Shown here piece by piece: positions 28,765 to 36,498 of a DNA stretch of 64,000 nt. Every line of letters starts with the position of its first letter. Within the stretch, counting starts at the first letter, position 1. The position numbers and the translations under genes were made by a program. Below the pieces are notes generated by a model. That model was given only the letters and a program-made list of their open reading frames with translations. It was not told where the DNA came from and searched no databases. Source of the stretch: an uncultured Clostridia bacterium (GTDB taxonomy: Bacteria > Bacillota > Clostridia > Lachnospirales > Anaerotignaceae); contig CAJUNT010000006.1 of NCBI GenBank assembly GCA_910587735.1, positions 62,001-126,000 of the forward strand, in the 5' to 3' direction.

Positions 28765-29634
28765 TTATTCAATAGGTTCTACTGCACCTTGATATTTTTC
28801 AGAAATAAAATCTTTTATTTCATCACTTTTCAATACTTCCACTAATTTCTGCAATTCTGGACGGCTTTCATCGCCTTCTCTTACTGCAATAATATTAGGA
28901 TATGTTTTTGCGCCAAGAGAATCTTTTTCTTCTTTTGCTAATGCATCACTCATATTTAATCCAGATGCCACTGCATAATTACCATTGATAACTGCAAAAT
29001 CTACGTCTTGTAAAGTACGTGGTAATTGCGCTGCTTCCATTTCTACAATTTCCAAATTGTGAGGATTTTCTAATATATCTAATTTTGTTGCATTGATACC
29101 TGCATCTGCATTGATTTTCAAAAGACCATTTGCTTCTAATAAAAGTAACGCTCTTGCTTCATTTGTTGGGTCATTTGGTACAGAAACTTTTGCACCGTCT
29201 GGAATTTCTTCTAATGAAGTTGTTTTTCCAGCATAAATACACATTGGTTCATAATGCACATTTCCCATAGAAACAAGATTTGTTCCATTTTCTTCATTAA
29301 AAGAAATCAAATATGGTTCATGTTGGAAATAGTTTGCATCTAATTCTCCACTAGCCAATGATTCGTTTGGCAATATATAATCTGAAAATTCCAATATTTC
29401 TATATTGATTCCTTCTGCTGCTAAAGCATCTTTTGCTTGCTCTAATATTTCTGTATGAGGTGCTGGAGATGCTCCTATTTTAATGGTAGTACTTTCTCCT
29501 TCTGTAGAAGGTGCTTCTCCTTCTGTTTTTTGGCTGTCATCTGTTTTTTCTGGTTCTGGGCTACTGCTACAACCTGCAAAAACGCCTGCTGTCAATACTG
29601 TACCTAACAATAATGCTAATACTCTTTTTTTCAT
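28765..29634 (-). CDS. metQ: Methionine-binding lipoprotein
   Basis: This 289-residue NlpA/MetQ substrate-binding protein of a methionine ABC importer has a signal peptide with lipobox TAGVFAGC, placing the lipidated cysteine near residue 21. A Ser/Glu/Pro linker leads to the domain IKIGASPAPHTEILEQAKDA. Further family segments are NYFQHEPYLISFNEENGT, NDPTNEARALLLLEANGL and AVINGNYAVASGL. It is the last gene of the T-box-controlled operon, 23 bases after metI. Confidence 0.95.
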   Translation of the reverse strand: MKKRVLALLLGTVLTAGVFAGCSSSPEPEKTDDSQKTEGEAPSTEGESTTIKIGASPAPHTEILEQAKDALAAEGINIEILEFSDYILPNESLASGELDANYFQHEPYLISFNEENGTNLVSMGNVHYEPMCIYAGKTTSLEEIPDGAKVSVPNDPTNEARALLLLEANGLLKINADAGINATKLDILENPHNLEIVEMEAAQLPRTLQDVDFAVINGNYAVASGLNMSDALAKEEKDSLGAKTYPNIIAVREGDESRPELQKLVEVLKSDEIKDFISEKYQGAVEPIE

Positions 29635-29657
29635 TTTTTTTCCTCCCTTAAAAACTA

Positions 29658-30317
29658 TTATAATCTTTTATCGCTTATATTTGCGACTTTCATGCCAATC
29701 TCTTGCATAATCTGTACAATTATAACAAGAAGTATGACAGTAATAAACATAATATCTCTTTGGTATCTGTATAAACCATAATTCATAGCAATTGCGCCCA
29801 AACCGCCACCACCTATAATACCTGCCATAGCAGAATATCCTAATATTGTTGTAACAGAAATCGCAGCACCTACTAAAAGAGAAGGCTTTGCCTCTGGTAA
29901 AAGTACTCTAAACATAATCTGAAAAGGAGACGCCCCCATAGATTCTGCTGCTTCTATCACACCCTTATCTACTTCTTTTAATGAAGATTCTACTACACGT
30001 GCAATAAAAGGTGCTGCTGCAATCACCAAAGGTACTATTGTTGCTTTTGAGCCTATTGTTGTGCCAACAATTTTTCTTGTTACAGGTATTACTGTAATCA
30101 TCAATATCAAAAACGGCACAGAACGCAATATATTTACAATGAAACCTAATAATTTATTTAACCATATAATAGGATAAATACCATCTTTATCTGTTGATAC
30201 AAGTATCAGTCCCATAGGTAAACCAATTACATAAGACATAAATGTAGAAATCAATGTCATATATAAAGATTCATATATACCCATGCCTAGCATTTGTATC
30301 ATTCCCTCTTTAAACAT
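29658..30317 (-). CDS. metI: Methionine ABC transporter permease
   Basis: This 219-residue inner-membrane permease has five or so helices and the EAA coupling loop in EAAESMGASPFQIMFRVLLPEA. MYMTLISTFMSYVIGLPMG-type helices and GIIGGGGLGAIAMNYG are family features. The ATG at 30317 has a strong GAGGAGG site and overlaps the metN stop by 8 bases. Confidence 0.94.
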   Translation of the reverse strand: MFKEGMIQMLGMGIYESLYMTLISTFMSYVIGLPMGLILVSTDKDGIYPIIWLNKLLGFIVNILRSVPFLILMITVIPVTRKIVGTTIGSKATIVPLVIAAAPFIARVVESSLKEVDKGVIEAAESMGASPFQIMFRVLLPEAKPSLLVGAAISVTTILGYSAMAGIIGGGGLGAIAMNYGLYRYQRDIMFITVILLVIIVQIMQEIGMKVANISDKRL

Positions 30318-31341
30318 AGTCTACCTCCTCAAAATTAACATCTTGTGTTTCTAAATAAGCAATTATTTTTTTCGCTATACGTTCTTCTGGGGGAAGCTGT
30401 ACAACCATTTGTCCATATGCCTGCCCGTCAATATTTCTTGTATTTGCATATAAAATATTAACAACACTTTGACATTCTAATATCATATTTGCTAATATTG
30501 GTTTAAAAGAAGTCTCTCCATCAAATACAATTCTACAATATCTTTTATTTGTATCATCAAATTCGGCTTTTGGCTCACCCTTAGGTTTGCTTTCACTGTA
30601 AACAAGCTGTTTTCCTATATTTGACTTAGGTGCAGTGAATATCTTCTCTACTGTACCAATTTCTGCAATTTTACTACTGTCTATAATTGCCACTCTTTGA
30701 CAAATTTCTTCTATTACACTCATTTCATGTGTAATGATCACAACAGTAATACCAAGCCTTTTATTGATATCTTTTAATAATTCCAATATACTTCTTGTTG
30801 TATTTGGGTCTAATGCACTTGTTGCCTCATCACAAAGTAATACTTTTGGATTTGTTGTCAATGCCCTTGCAATCGCTACTCTTTGCTTTTGTCCTCCCGA
30901 AAGCTGTGCAGGATAAGAATCTTTTCTTTCTTCTAGTCCTACAATTTCAAGCAGTTCTTCTGCTCTTTTTTTTGCATCTTCTTTTTTTACACCTGAAATT
31001 TCAAGAGGGAAACAAACATTTTCAAGTGCTGTTTTTTGCATAAGTAAATTAAATTGCTGAAATATCATACCCATAGACCGTCTCGCTTGTCTAAGTTGTG
31101 CAGGTTTTAATACTGTTAAATCCTGTCCATCAAATATCACTTGTCCTTCTGTTGGTCTTTCCAGTAAATTGATACAGCGTACTAATGTACTTTTGCCTGC
31201 ACCACTCATGCCTATAATACCAAATATTTCTCCTCTGTTTATTTTTAAATTGATTTTATCTAGTGCGTGTACTACACCATTTTTGACCGTAAAAGATTTA
31301 CTCATTTCTTTTAGTTCAATAATTACATTTTCCTGTTCCAT
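30310..31341 (-). CDS. metN: Methionine ABC transporter ATP-binding protein
   Basis: This 343-residue ATPase shows Walker A GMSGAGKST, signature LSGGQKQRVAIARAL, Walker B VLLCDEATSALDP and switch histidine VVIITHEMSVI. A C-terminal NIL ligand-binding domain (about 265-343), typical of MetN, is also present. The frame is open to a TTG at 31353. The ATG at 31341 is favoured, with GAGGTGG just upstream. It directly follows the broken small gene whose stop codon overlaps this ribosome binding site. Confidence 0.95.
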   Translation of the reverse strand: MEQENVIIELKEMSKSFTVKNGVVHALDKINLKINRGEIFGIIGMSGAGKSTLVRCINLLERPTEGQVIFDGQDLTVLKPAQLRQARRSMGMIFQQFNLLMQKTALENVCFPLEISGVKKEDAKKRAEELLEIVGLEERKDSYPAQLSGGQKQRVAIARALTTNPKVLLCDEATSALDPNTTRSILELLKDINKRLGITVVIITHEMSVIEEICQRVAIIDSSKIAEIGTVEKIFTAPKSNIGKQLVYSESKPKGEPKAEFDDTNKRYCRIVFDGETSFKPILANMILECQSVVNILYANTRNIDGQAYGQMVVQLPPEERIAKKIIAYLETQDVNFEEVDYV

Positions 31342-31349
31342 ATTCCACC

Positions 31350-31709
31350 TCAAAAGTTTGATACACCATTATTTACATAAATTTCACAAATTACTTGTAT
31401 TTTTCCAATCATATGCTGATGCATTTTTTCCATTGCTTGTGCCAAAACCCATATTTCTTGTTGATAAGAAGCTCCAACTGTATGGATATCAAAGTGTTGA
31501 AAATATTCATCATCAATTTCAAATTTTGTTACATAGCCCTTGTGGTCATCATTATATTTTGCATTCCATACTGCAATTTCTGTTGCATATTTTTCATTTA
31601 ATACAGGATAAAATATCGGCTATTCTGGTAATCGTGCTGGATATTTCGTGTATTCACTTTGTTTAATCAATTCTAATTCCTTTGTTCCAACAGGACGATA
31701 CAATATCAT
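31350..31709 (-). pseudogene. ADP-ribosylation/crystallin J1-like gene with one amber codon
   Basis: A frame of 119 codons starts MILYRPVGTKELELIKQSEY and runs to a TGA at 31350, interrupted only by TAG at 31620-31622 after ...KYPARLPE. The sequence downstream, PIFYPVLNEKYATEIAVWNA, is in the same frame. From memory, related small proteins annotated 'ADP-ribosylation/crystallin J1' have glutamine at this site, so a CAG-to-TAG change is the simplest explanation. The gene sits between the T-box and metN, and its TGA overlaps the metN ribosome binding site, so it was probably the first gene of the operon. It is either a recent pseudogene, a readthrough gene or a sequencing error. Confidence 0.75.
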
Positions 31710-31736
31710 ATTTTAACGCTCCTAAATTTAATCCAC

Positions 31737-32035
31737 AAAAAAACTCTCTCCCTAGGAAAAAATTCCATAGGGACGAGAGCATAGCTTCGTGTTACCACCC
31801 TATTTTGCCCATATCTCACGATATAAGCCTCATCAAGTGCGAGTTATAAACTGACACTCTAACGCTGTTACGGGCGTTCCCGTCATAGCCTACTTGCAAA
31901 TTGCTTTCAGTATGCAGCTCCAAGACCATGTTCTGCCTTTTCCAAACCATCCCTTTTCAGCTTTCAGGACTCTCTGTTGATTCTTTCAAAGCGTACTCTT
32001 CTTTTCATTGCCTTTATGATTGATTACTTAATGAT
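31737..32035 (-). ncRNA. T-box leader controlling the metNIQ operon
   Basis: On the minus strand the leader has the diagnostic T-box AGGGTGGTAACACGAAG (31785-31801), which pairs with the uncharged tRNA acceptor end. A Stem III-type hairpin ACGGG/CCCGT and the Stem I segments AGAGAGTCCTG, GGTTTGG and CTGAAAGC are visible. It ends in a terminator hairpin (CTCTCGTCCCTA / TAGGGAGAGAG, then seven T, 31737-31780). The downstream genes imply tRNA-Met sensing. I could not fix the specifier codon by eye. Confidence 0.92.
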
Positions 32036-32039
32036 ATTT

Positions 32040-32067
32040 ATTATACGTTTTTTATTTTATTTGTCAA
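32040..32067 (-). promoter_or_regulatory. Sigma-A promoter of the T-box/metNIQ transcript
   Basis: On the minus strand TTGACA (32062-32067) and TATAAT (32040-32045) are separated by 16 bases. Both hexamers match consensus, and they lie just upstream of the T-box leader. Confidence 0.8.
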
Positions 32068-32230
32068 GTGATTTTTTAAAACTTCCAGAGCAAACACATA
32101 AAAAAATACTGTACAATAGTTTATATAAATAAAGATAAAAAATTGATATTATAAAATTTAATTTCTTTATTTCCTATTTTCTAAATCCTTTGTAGGAGTA
32201 TCGAAACATATATTTCTTTTTAGTTTGGAG

Positions 32231-32587
32231 TTATTTATAATTGAGCTTCTTTTTAACTAGTTCCTCCAAGACGGATGATATAACTGCACAAATAATTATG
32301 GTAGTCCATATAATACAAAGATTATTCGTTTTTCCGCCAGCAGGCTCAATACCATTTGTTTGAAAAATCAGACCAATAACAAATCCTACAATATATGAAA
32401 GAGAGACAAAAATTGGAATCAAACTTGTTTTAACAAAAAATGATATAGCTATTACAATTAAGCAAAATAAATCAAGTGGTCATTATTTCATTCCATGAAT
32501 TGGAAATAAAACATACCTACACAATATAAATTCTAAACATACCACACAGAAAGAAACTAACTGTAAAATCATATTTTTCTTTGCCAT
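32231..32587 (-). pseudogene. Small membrane protein gene with two adjacent in-frame stops
   Basis: A frame of 118 codons starts MAKKNMILQLVSFCVVCLEF at 32587, with an AAAGGGGGAA site, and ends LEELVKKKLNYK at 32231. It is interrupted only by TAA TGA (32480-32485) after FPIHGMK, and continues in the same frame with PLDLFCLIVIAISFFVKTS. The translation predicts three to four membrane helices. A CAA TGG ancestor would need just two transitions. The intact 63-codon tail alone has no ribosome binding site. The family is unknown. Confidence 0.6.
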
Positions 32588-32719
32588 TTTATAAGTGTTC
32601 CCCCTTTCAATATTTACTCTGTGTTAAATTACGTACAAATTTGATTATCAAAATATGCTTCGTGAAATCGACGGAGCTTTTATCAGCAACACTAATTTTG
32701 AGCAGGGAGTTTAAAACTT

Positions 32720-34258
32720 TTATTGCTGTTCAAATGGTATATCGTCATATATAAATTTTTGGAGCATATTTGTAGCTTGTTCCAAATCATAGTGATATAC
32801 CCATAATTCTATGCCTTCCACTTCTGTTTTTGTTTTATAACCATCTGTTTGTATGTAATCATTAGGAAAACTGTCTTGTTCTAGTAATAAATCTTTATTC
32901 ATAGCAACAGGTGCCAACTGCAATATTTCTGAATCTGTCATAGATGTTTCCATCATAGGCATAAGCATTTTAACATAAGAAGGATATTGCATAGGGCTAA
33001 TTTCCTTTGCTTTTTCAAACAAACACATCATAACTTTTCTTTGTCTGCCTGTTCTCATATCATCATTATCATTTTTTCTAATTCTGGAATAGCTGACAGC
33101 CTGTTCACCATTCAAATGCACTGCACCCGTTTCTTGTATTTTTTCTACTCCTGGCGCAACATATTTATTTAATTCCTGTCTTTCTCCTTCATTAATTTCT
33201 ACATCAATACCACCCATTTGTTCTATAATTTGTGCTAATTGTTCAAAATTCACAGTAATATAATCTGTAATATCCATGCCAAAATTTTCATTTAATGTTG
33301 CCATAGCAAGTTCTGGACCCCCATAAGAATAAGCATGTGTAATTTTTGTTTTACCATATTTTGGTAGATTTACATAGGTATCTCTTGCAATAGAAACCAT
33401 TTTTATTTTTCCTCTTTTGCCGTCTATAGAAACAATCATAATAGCATCTGAATTACCTGTATCCTCTCCATTTCTGGAATCTACACCAAACACAGCAATA
33501 TTTTTAATTTTCATTTCCATAGATTGCTCTTTTTTCACTTCATTTACACTTAATACCGTTTCATCTATTGTTTCTCTTTTCATATCTTTTGTATAATATT
33601 TGAATGCTGCAAATGCTGCCCCCAAACATATAAATAATATCAAAAACACAATCAGAAATGTTTTTACAAATATTCCTATAAAACTATGATGTTTCTCTTT
33701 TTTCTGTCTTTTCTGCATTCTTGTTCCCACATTATTCGTATTTTGTCTACTTTGTTGTGGTCTGTTGTCCATTGTTTGCCTTTGTCTATTTTGTGGCGGT
33801 CTGTTGCTCATAGGTGACATTTGTCTGTTTTGTGGTGGTCTGCCCATAGGTGACATCTGTCTGCTTTGTGGCGATCTGTTGCCCATAGGTGACATCTGTC
33901 CATTTTGTGGTGGTCTGTCGCTCATAGGTGACATTTGTCCATTTTGTGGTGGTATATTGCCCATTGGCGACATTTGTCTGCTTTGTGGCGATCTGTTGCC
34001 CATAGGTGACATTTGTCTGTTTTGCGGTGGTCTGTTGCCCATAGGTGACATTTGTCTATTTTGTGGTGGTCTGTTGCCCATAGGTGACATTTGTCTATTT
34101 TGTGGTGGTCTGTTGCTCATAGGTGACATTTGTCTGTTTTGCGGTGGTATATTGCCCATTGGCGACATTTGTCTGTTTGTAGTTTGTCTATTTCCCATTG
34201 GGGGGGATTGTCTATTTATCTGTCTTCTGTTTTTCTGTTCCCAATTTTCATTGCTCAC
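32720..34258 (-). CDS. LytR-CpsA-Psr (LCP) protein with repeat-rich N-terminus
   Basis: This 512-residue LCP-family phosphotransferase attaches wall teichoic acid-like or capsular polymers from lipid carriers to peptidoglycan. Residues 1-185 are predicted cytoplasmic and unusual: ten tandem 13-residue units of the MSPMGNRPPQNRQ type. One membrane helix follows (about 195-220), then the LCP domain with FGVDSRNGEDTGNSDAIMI, MVSIARDTYVNLP, ITHAYSYGG and YSRIRKNDNDDMRTGRQRK, which hold the catalytic Asp/Arg set. The start is GTG after TTGGAGGAG. It is monocistronic. Confidence 0.92.
   Translation of the reverse strand: MSNENWEQKNRRQINRQSPPMGNRQTTNRQMSPMGNIPPQNRQMSPMSNRPPQNRQMSPMGNRPPQNRQMSPMGNRPPQNRQMSPMGNRSPQSRQMSPMGNIPPQNGQMSPMSDRPPQNGQMSPMGNRSPQSRQMSPMGRPPQNRQMSPMSNRPPQNRQRQTMDNRPQQSRQNTNNVGTRMQKRQKKEKHHSFIGIFVKTFLIVFLILFICLGAAFAAFKYYTKDMKRETIDETVLSVNEVKKEQSMEMKIKNIAVFGVDSRNGEDTGNSDAIMIVSIDGKRGKIKMVSIARDTYVNLPKYGKTKITHAYSYGGPELAMATLNENFGMDITDYITVNFEQLAQIIEQMGGIDVEINEGERQELNKYVAPGVEKIQETGAVHLNGEQAVSYSRIRKNDNDDMRTGRQRKVMMCLFEKAKEISPMQYPSYVKMLMPMMETSMTDSEILQLAPVAMNKDLLLEQDSFPNDYIQTDGYKTKTEVEGIELWVYHYDLEQATNMLQKFIYDDIPFEQQ
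33782..34168 (-). repeat. 39-bp tandem repeat in the LCP gene
   Basis: Ten direct units encode 13 residues each (one has lost a codon), with variants MSPMGNIPPQNRQ, MSPMSDRPPQNGQ and MSPMGNRSPQSRQ. The nucleotide units are nearly identical, so copy number is likely to vary between strains by slippage or recombination. Confidence 0.9.
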
Positions 34259-34477
34259 AAAATCTCCTCCAAAATATTAATATTCATAATTTTAAATCAT
34301 ATTATATACAGTATATTCTTTACAATATATGAAATAATATCATTGCAGTAACATTCTATATAATATATTTTAACTAATTTGTTTGAATCTGTTTAAAAAA
34401 CACGATTTTTGTACTATACTATTGCTCAGTATACCATAAAACACTGTTTTTTGACAATTACAATTCTATTAATCACA

Positions 34478-34505
34478 AAAAGACATCTATAAAAGATGTC
34501 CTTTT
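34478..34505 (-). terminator. Terminator after thiD
   Basis: The stem AAAAGACATCT pairs with AGATGTCCTTTT with one bulge. On the minus strand it ends in TCTTTTTGTG. It is 36 bases beyond the thiD stop. Confidence 0.75.
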
Positions 34506-34541
34506 GCCGTAAAAAAATATTGTATATTTATAAAAGTGTTA

Positions 34542-35348
34542 TTATTTTACTTTCATGCCTGCTTTTTGATATAATGTATAAAAATGATTTGTTGGTCCAA
34601 CTCCTTTACCAATATCCAAAGAATGAGCAATCGCAACTGTAATATATTCTTTCGCATTTTGAACCGCTTGTTTTACAGTCTGTCCTTTTGCCAAATTTGC
34701 AGCAATCGCAGAAGATAATGTACAACCTGTACCATGTGTATTTTTTGTGTGTATTCTTTCTCCTTTTATATAAGTATATTTTTCACCGTCAAAAAGTATA
34801 TCTGTTGCTTCATTTTCCATATGACCACCTTTTATCAAAACATTTTTTGCGCCCATATCATATATTATTTTTGCAGATTTTTCCATATCATCTAAATTTT
34901 TTACGGACATACCTGTAATTATTTCTGCTTCTGGTAAATTGGGTGTTACAATATAAGCAAGTGGAATCAATTCTTTTATCAATGTTTCTTTTGCCTCTGA
35001 CTTCATCAAATCAAAACCGCTTTTTGAAATCATAACAGGGTCTAATACTAAATTTTTTACATGATATTGTTTTAATTTTTCAGAAATTGCTTTAATCGTT
35101 TCAATTTGAGAAACCATACCAATTTTTACTGCACTCACTTCAATATCTGTAAATATGGCATCTATTTGTGCCTTTATGATATCAGGTGTGATATCTTGGC
35201 ATCCAAAAACCCCCTGCGTATTCTGCACTGTTACAGCAGTAATTACACTCATGCCATATGTGCCTAATGCAGAAAATGTTTTAATATCCGCTTGTATGCC
35301 TGCTCCTCCACAAGTGTCACTTCCTGCAATGGTCAAAACGTGTTTCAT
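34542..35348 (-). CDS. thiD: Hydroxymethylpyrimidine (phosphate) kinase
   Basis: This 268-residue ribokinase-fold enzyme phosphorylates HMP and HMP-P in thiamine synthesis and salvage. Motifs are TIAGSDTCGGAGIQADIKTFSALG at the N-terminus (shown here in overlapping parts AGSDTCGGAGIQ and ADIKTF), VLDPVMISKSG, and the anion-hole TKNTHGTGCTLSSAIAANLA with catalytic Asp-equivalent context. The start has an AGGAGG site and lies 12 bases after thiW, so both genes share the TPP riboswitch. Confidence 0.95.
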   Translation of the reverse strand: MKHVLTIAGSDTCGGAGIQADIKTFSALGTYGMSVITAVTVQNTQGVFGCQDITPDIIKAQIDAIFTDIEVSAVKIGMVSQIETIKAISEKLKQYHVKNLVLDPVMISKSGFDLMKSEAKETLIKELIPLAYIVTPNLPEAEIITGMSVKNLDDMEKSAKIIYDMGAKNVLIKGGHMENEATDILFDGEKYTYIKGERIHTKNTHGTGCTLSSAIAANLAKGQTVKQAVQNAKEYITVAIAHSLDIGKGVGPTNHFYTLYQKAGMKVK

Positions 35349-35360
35349 ATGATATCCTCC

Positions 35361-35855
35361 TTATTCTCTTGTTATTTTATTTGCTGTTTTTATCAATATT
35401 TTTGATTGTAGCATAATCACAGCAATGAAACTACCTCCTACTGAACTAATTAAAAATGGTACAATATATGCAAAAGTACCCACAGCATTTCCCATAATAA
35501 ATATTGCGATTGGTACAGCTAAAAATCCTCCTAATATACCAGTGCCAAACACTTCTGCAAATGCTGTCATATAATTATTTTTTGTGATACGATATATTTG
35601 TCCTGCTAAAAACGCTCCTACCATACTTCCAGGAAAAGCCATTAAAGAACCTGTTCCCATAAAATTTCTTAAAAGTGAAATACAAAAAGCATTTACTACA
35701 CCATAATAAGGACCTAATAACACAGCAGAAAGCACGTTGATAGTATGTTGCACAGGAAAACATTTTGATGCTCCTAAAGGAATATAAATGAATTGTCCCG
35801 CTAAAACCCCTATTGCAATAAATAATGCAGATAATGTTAATTTTTTTGTTTTCAT
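35361..35855 (-). CDS. thiW: ThiW, ECF-transporter S component for a thiamine precursor
   Basis: This 164-residue membrane protein of about five helices is the substrate-capturing S component of an energy-coupling-factor importer. It starts MKTKKLTLSALFIAIGVLAG and shows GASKCFPVQHTINVLSAVLLGP and LRNFMGTGSLMAFPGSMVGA, which fit ThiW (thiazole or other thiamine precursor). The energising EcfAAT module is not in the window. Control by a TPP riboswitch and coupling to thiD support the assignment. Confidence 0.9.
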   Translation of the reverse strand: MKTKKLTLSALFIAIGVLAGQFIYIPLGASKCFPVQHTINVLSAVLLGPYYGVVNAFCISLLRNFMGTGSLMAFPGSMVGAFLAGQIYRITKNNYMTAFAEVFGTGILGGFLAVPIAIFIMGNAVGTFAYIVPFLISSVGGSFIAVIMLQSKILIKTANKITRE

Positions 35856-35937
35856 AGTTATCCTCTCCTCTTTTACTACAAATAGAACATCATGAACTAT
35901 TTAACAATTTCATATCATATTGCGTATTACTATAAAA

Positions 35938-36085
35938 CAAAAAAAGCATAACAAATATTGGTATATTTGCTATGCTCTATGCACCAAACCGCTTTCCTAC
36001 GTCGGCATTACCCGATTCAGGTTCAAGGGTACAAAATTTACATTTTGTTCTCAGCCAAATAGATGTGGCACCCCTAGCAATACTA
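35938..36085 (-). ncRNA. TPP riboswitch upstream of thiW-thiD
   Basis: The minus strand carries the conserved THI-box elements in order: GGGGTGCC, GGCTGAGA, ACCCTTGAACCTGA and GTAATGCCGACGTAGGAA. The expression platform is a terminator: AGCATAGCAAATAT pairs with ATATTTGTTATGCT and is followed by TTTTTTGTTTT (35938-35976). This predicts transcription termination when thiamine pyrophosphate is bound. Confidence 0.95.
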
Positions 36086-36096
36086 ATTTTAATATT

Positions 36097-36125
36097 AGTA
36101 TAATATTCTTTTTTTAAATTGTCAA
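36097..36125 (-). promoter_or_regulatory. Sigma-A promoter of the TPP riboswitch/thiW transcript
   Basis: On the minus strand TTGACA (36120-36125) and TATACT (36097-36102) have exactly 17 bases between them. The -35 hexamer overlaps the first base of a 16-bp direct repeat that flanks the neighbouring inserted element. Confidence 0.85.
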
Positions 36126-36498
36126 TACTTGCTGTTGCTAGGTTACGGAAATCAACTTTTGTTCATCGTAGGCGATTTAAAGTTTTTTTCCAAGCTTTTT
36201 TTCAAAAAAACTTGCGGGTTTGGGCAGCGCCCAATTATCATTTTAAACAAAAAATATCATAAAATATTAAAATTTTTTAAAAATTAATTTCCCTGTTACT
36301 AGGGAGTAGCTAAACAAGCATTTAAAACATTGAAAGCGTTGCTCTCTAAGTAACAATATCATTGTGTTCGCAAAAGATAAACTTACTCGCTTTTAAAAAA
36401 GCGAGGCAAAACCTTACTGGAAAACTTCGTTTTCCTGATGACAAACAGAAATAAAAATTATTTTTAAAACTACTCTTTTTGGATACTTGCTGTTGCTA
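36125..36498. mobile_element. Inserted segment with MITE-like copy C and 16-bp flanking repeats
   Basis: ATACTTGCTGTTGCTA occurs at 36125-36140 and again at 36483-36498. The 342 bases between contain a MITE-family copy in inverted orientation (about 36303-36482, GGAGTAGCTAAAC end) and a second hairpin module (AAAGTTTTTTT...AAAAAAACTT, GGGTTTGGGCAGCGCCC, about 36180-36231). The right part provides the last codons and stop of the GDPD-like gene. The left part abuts the thiW promoter. Confidence 0.65.

Noticed and set aside
33765..34280. Plus-strand 171-codon frame opposite the LCP gene
   Set aside because: It is a shadow of the 39-bp repeat; no ribosome binding site, and its product is a monotonous cysteine-rich repeat.
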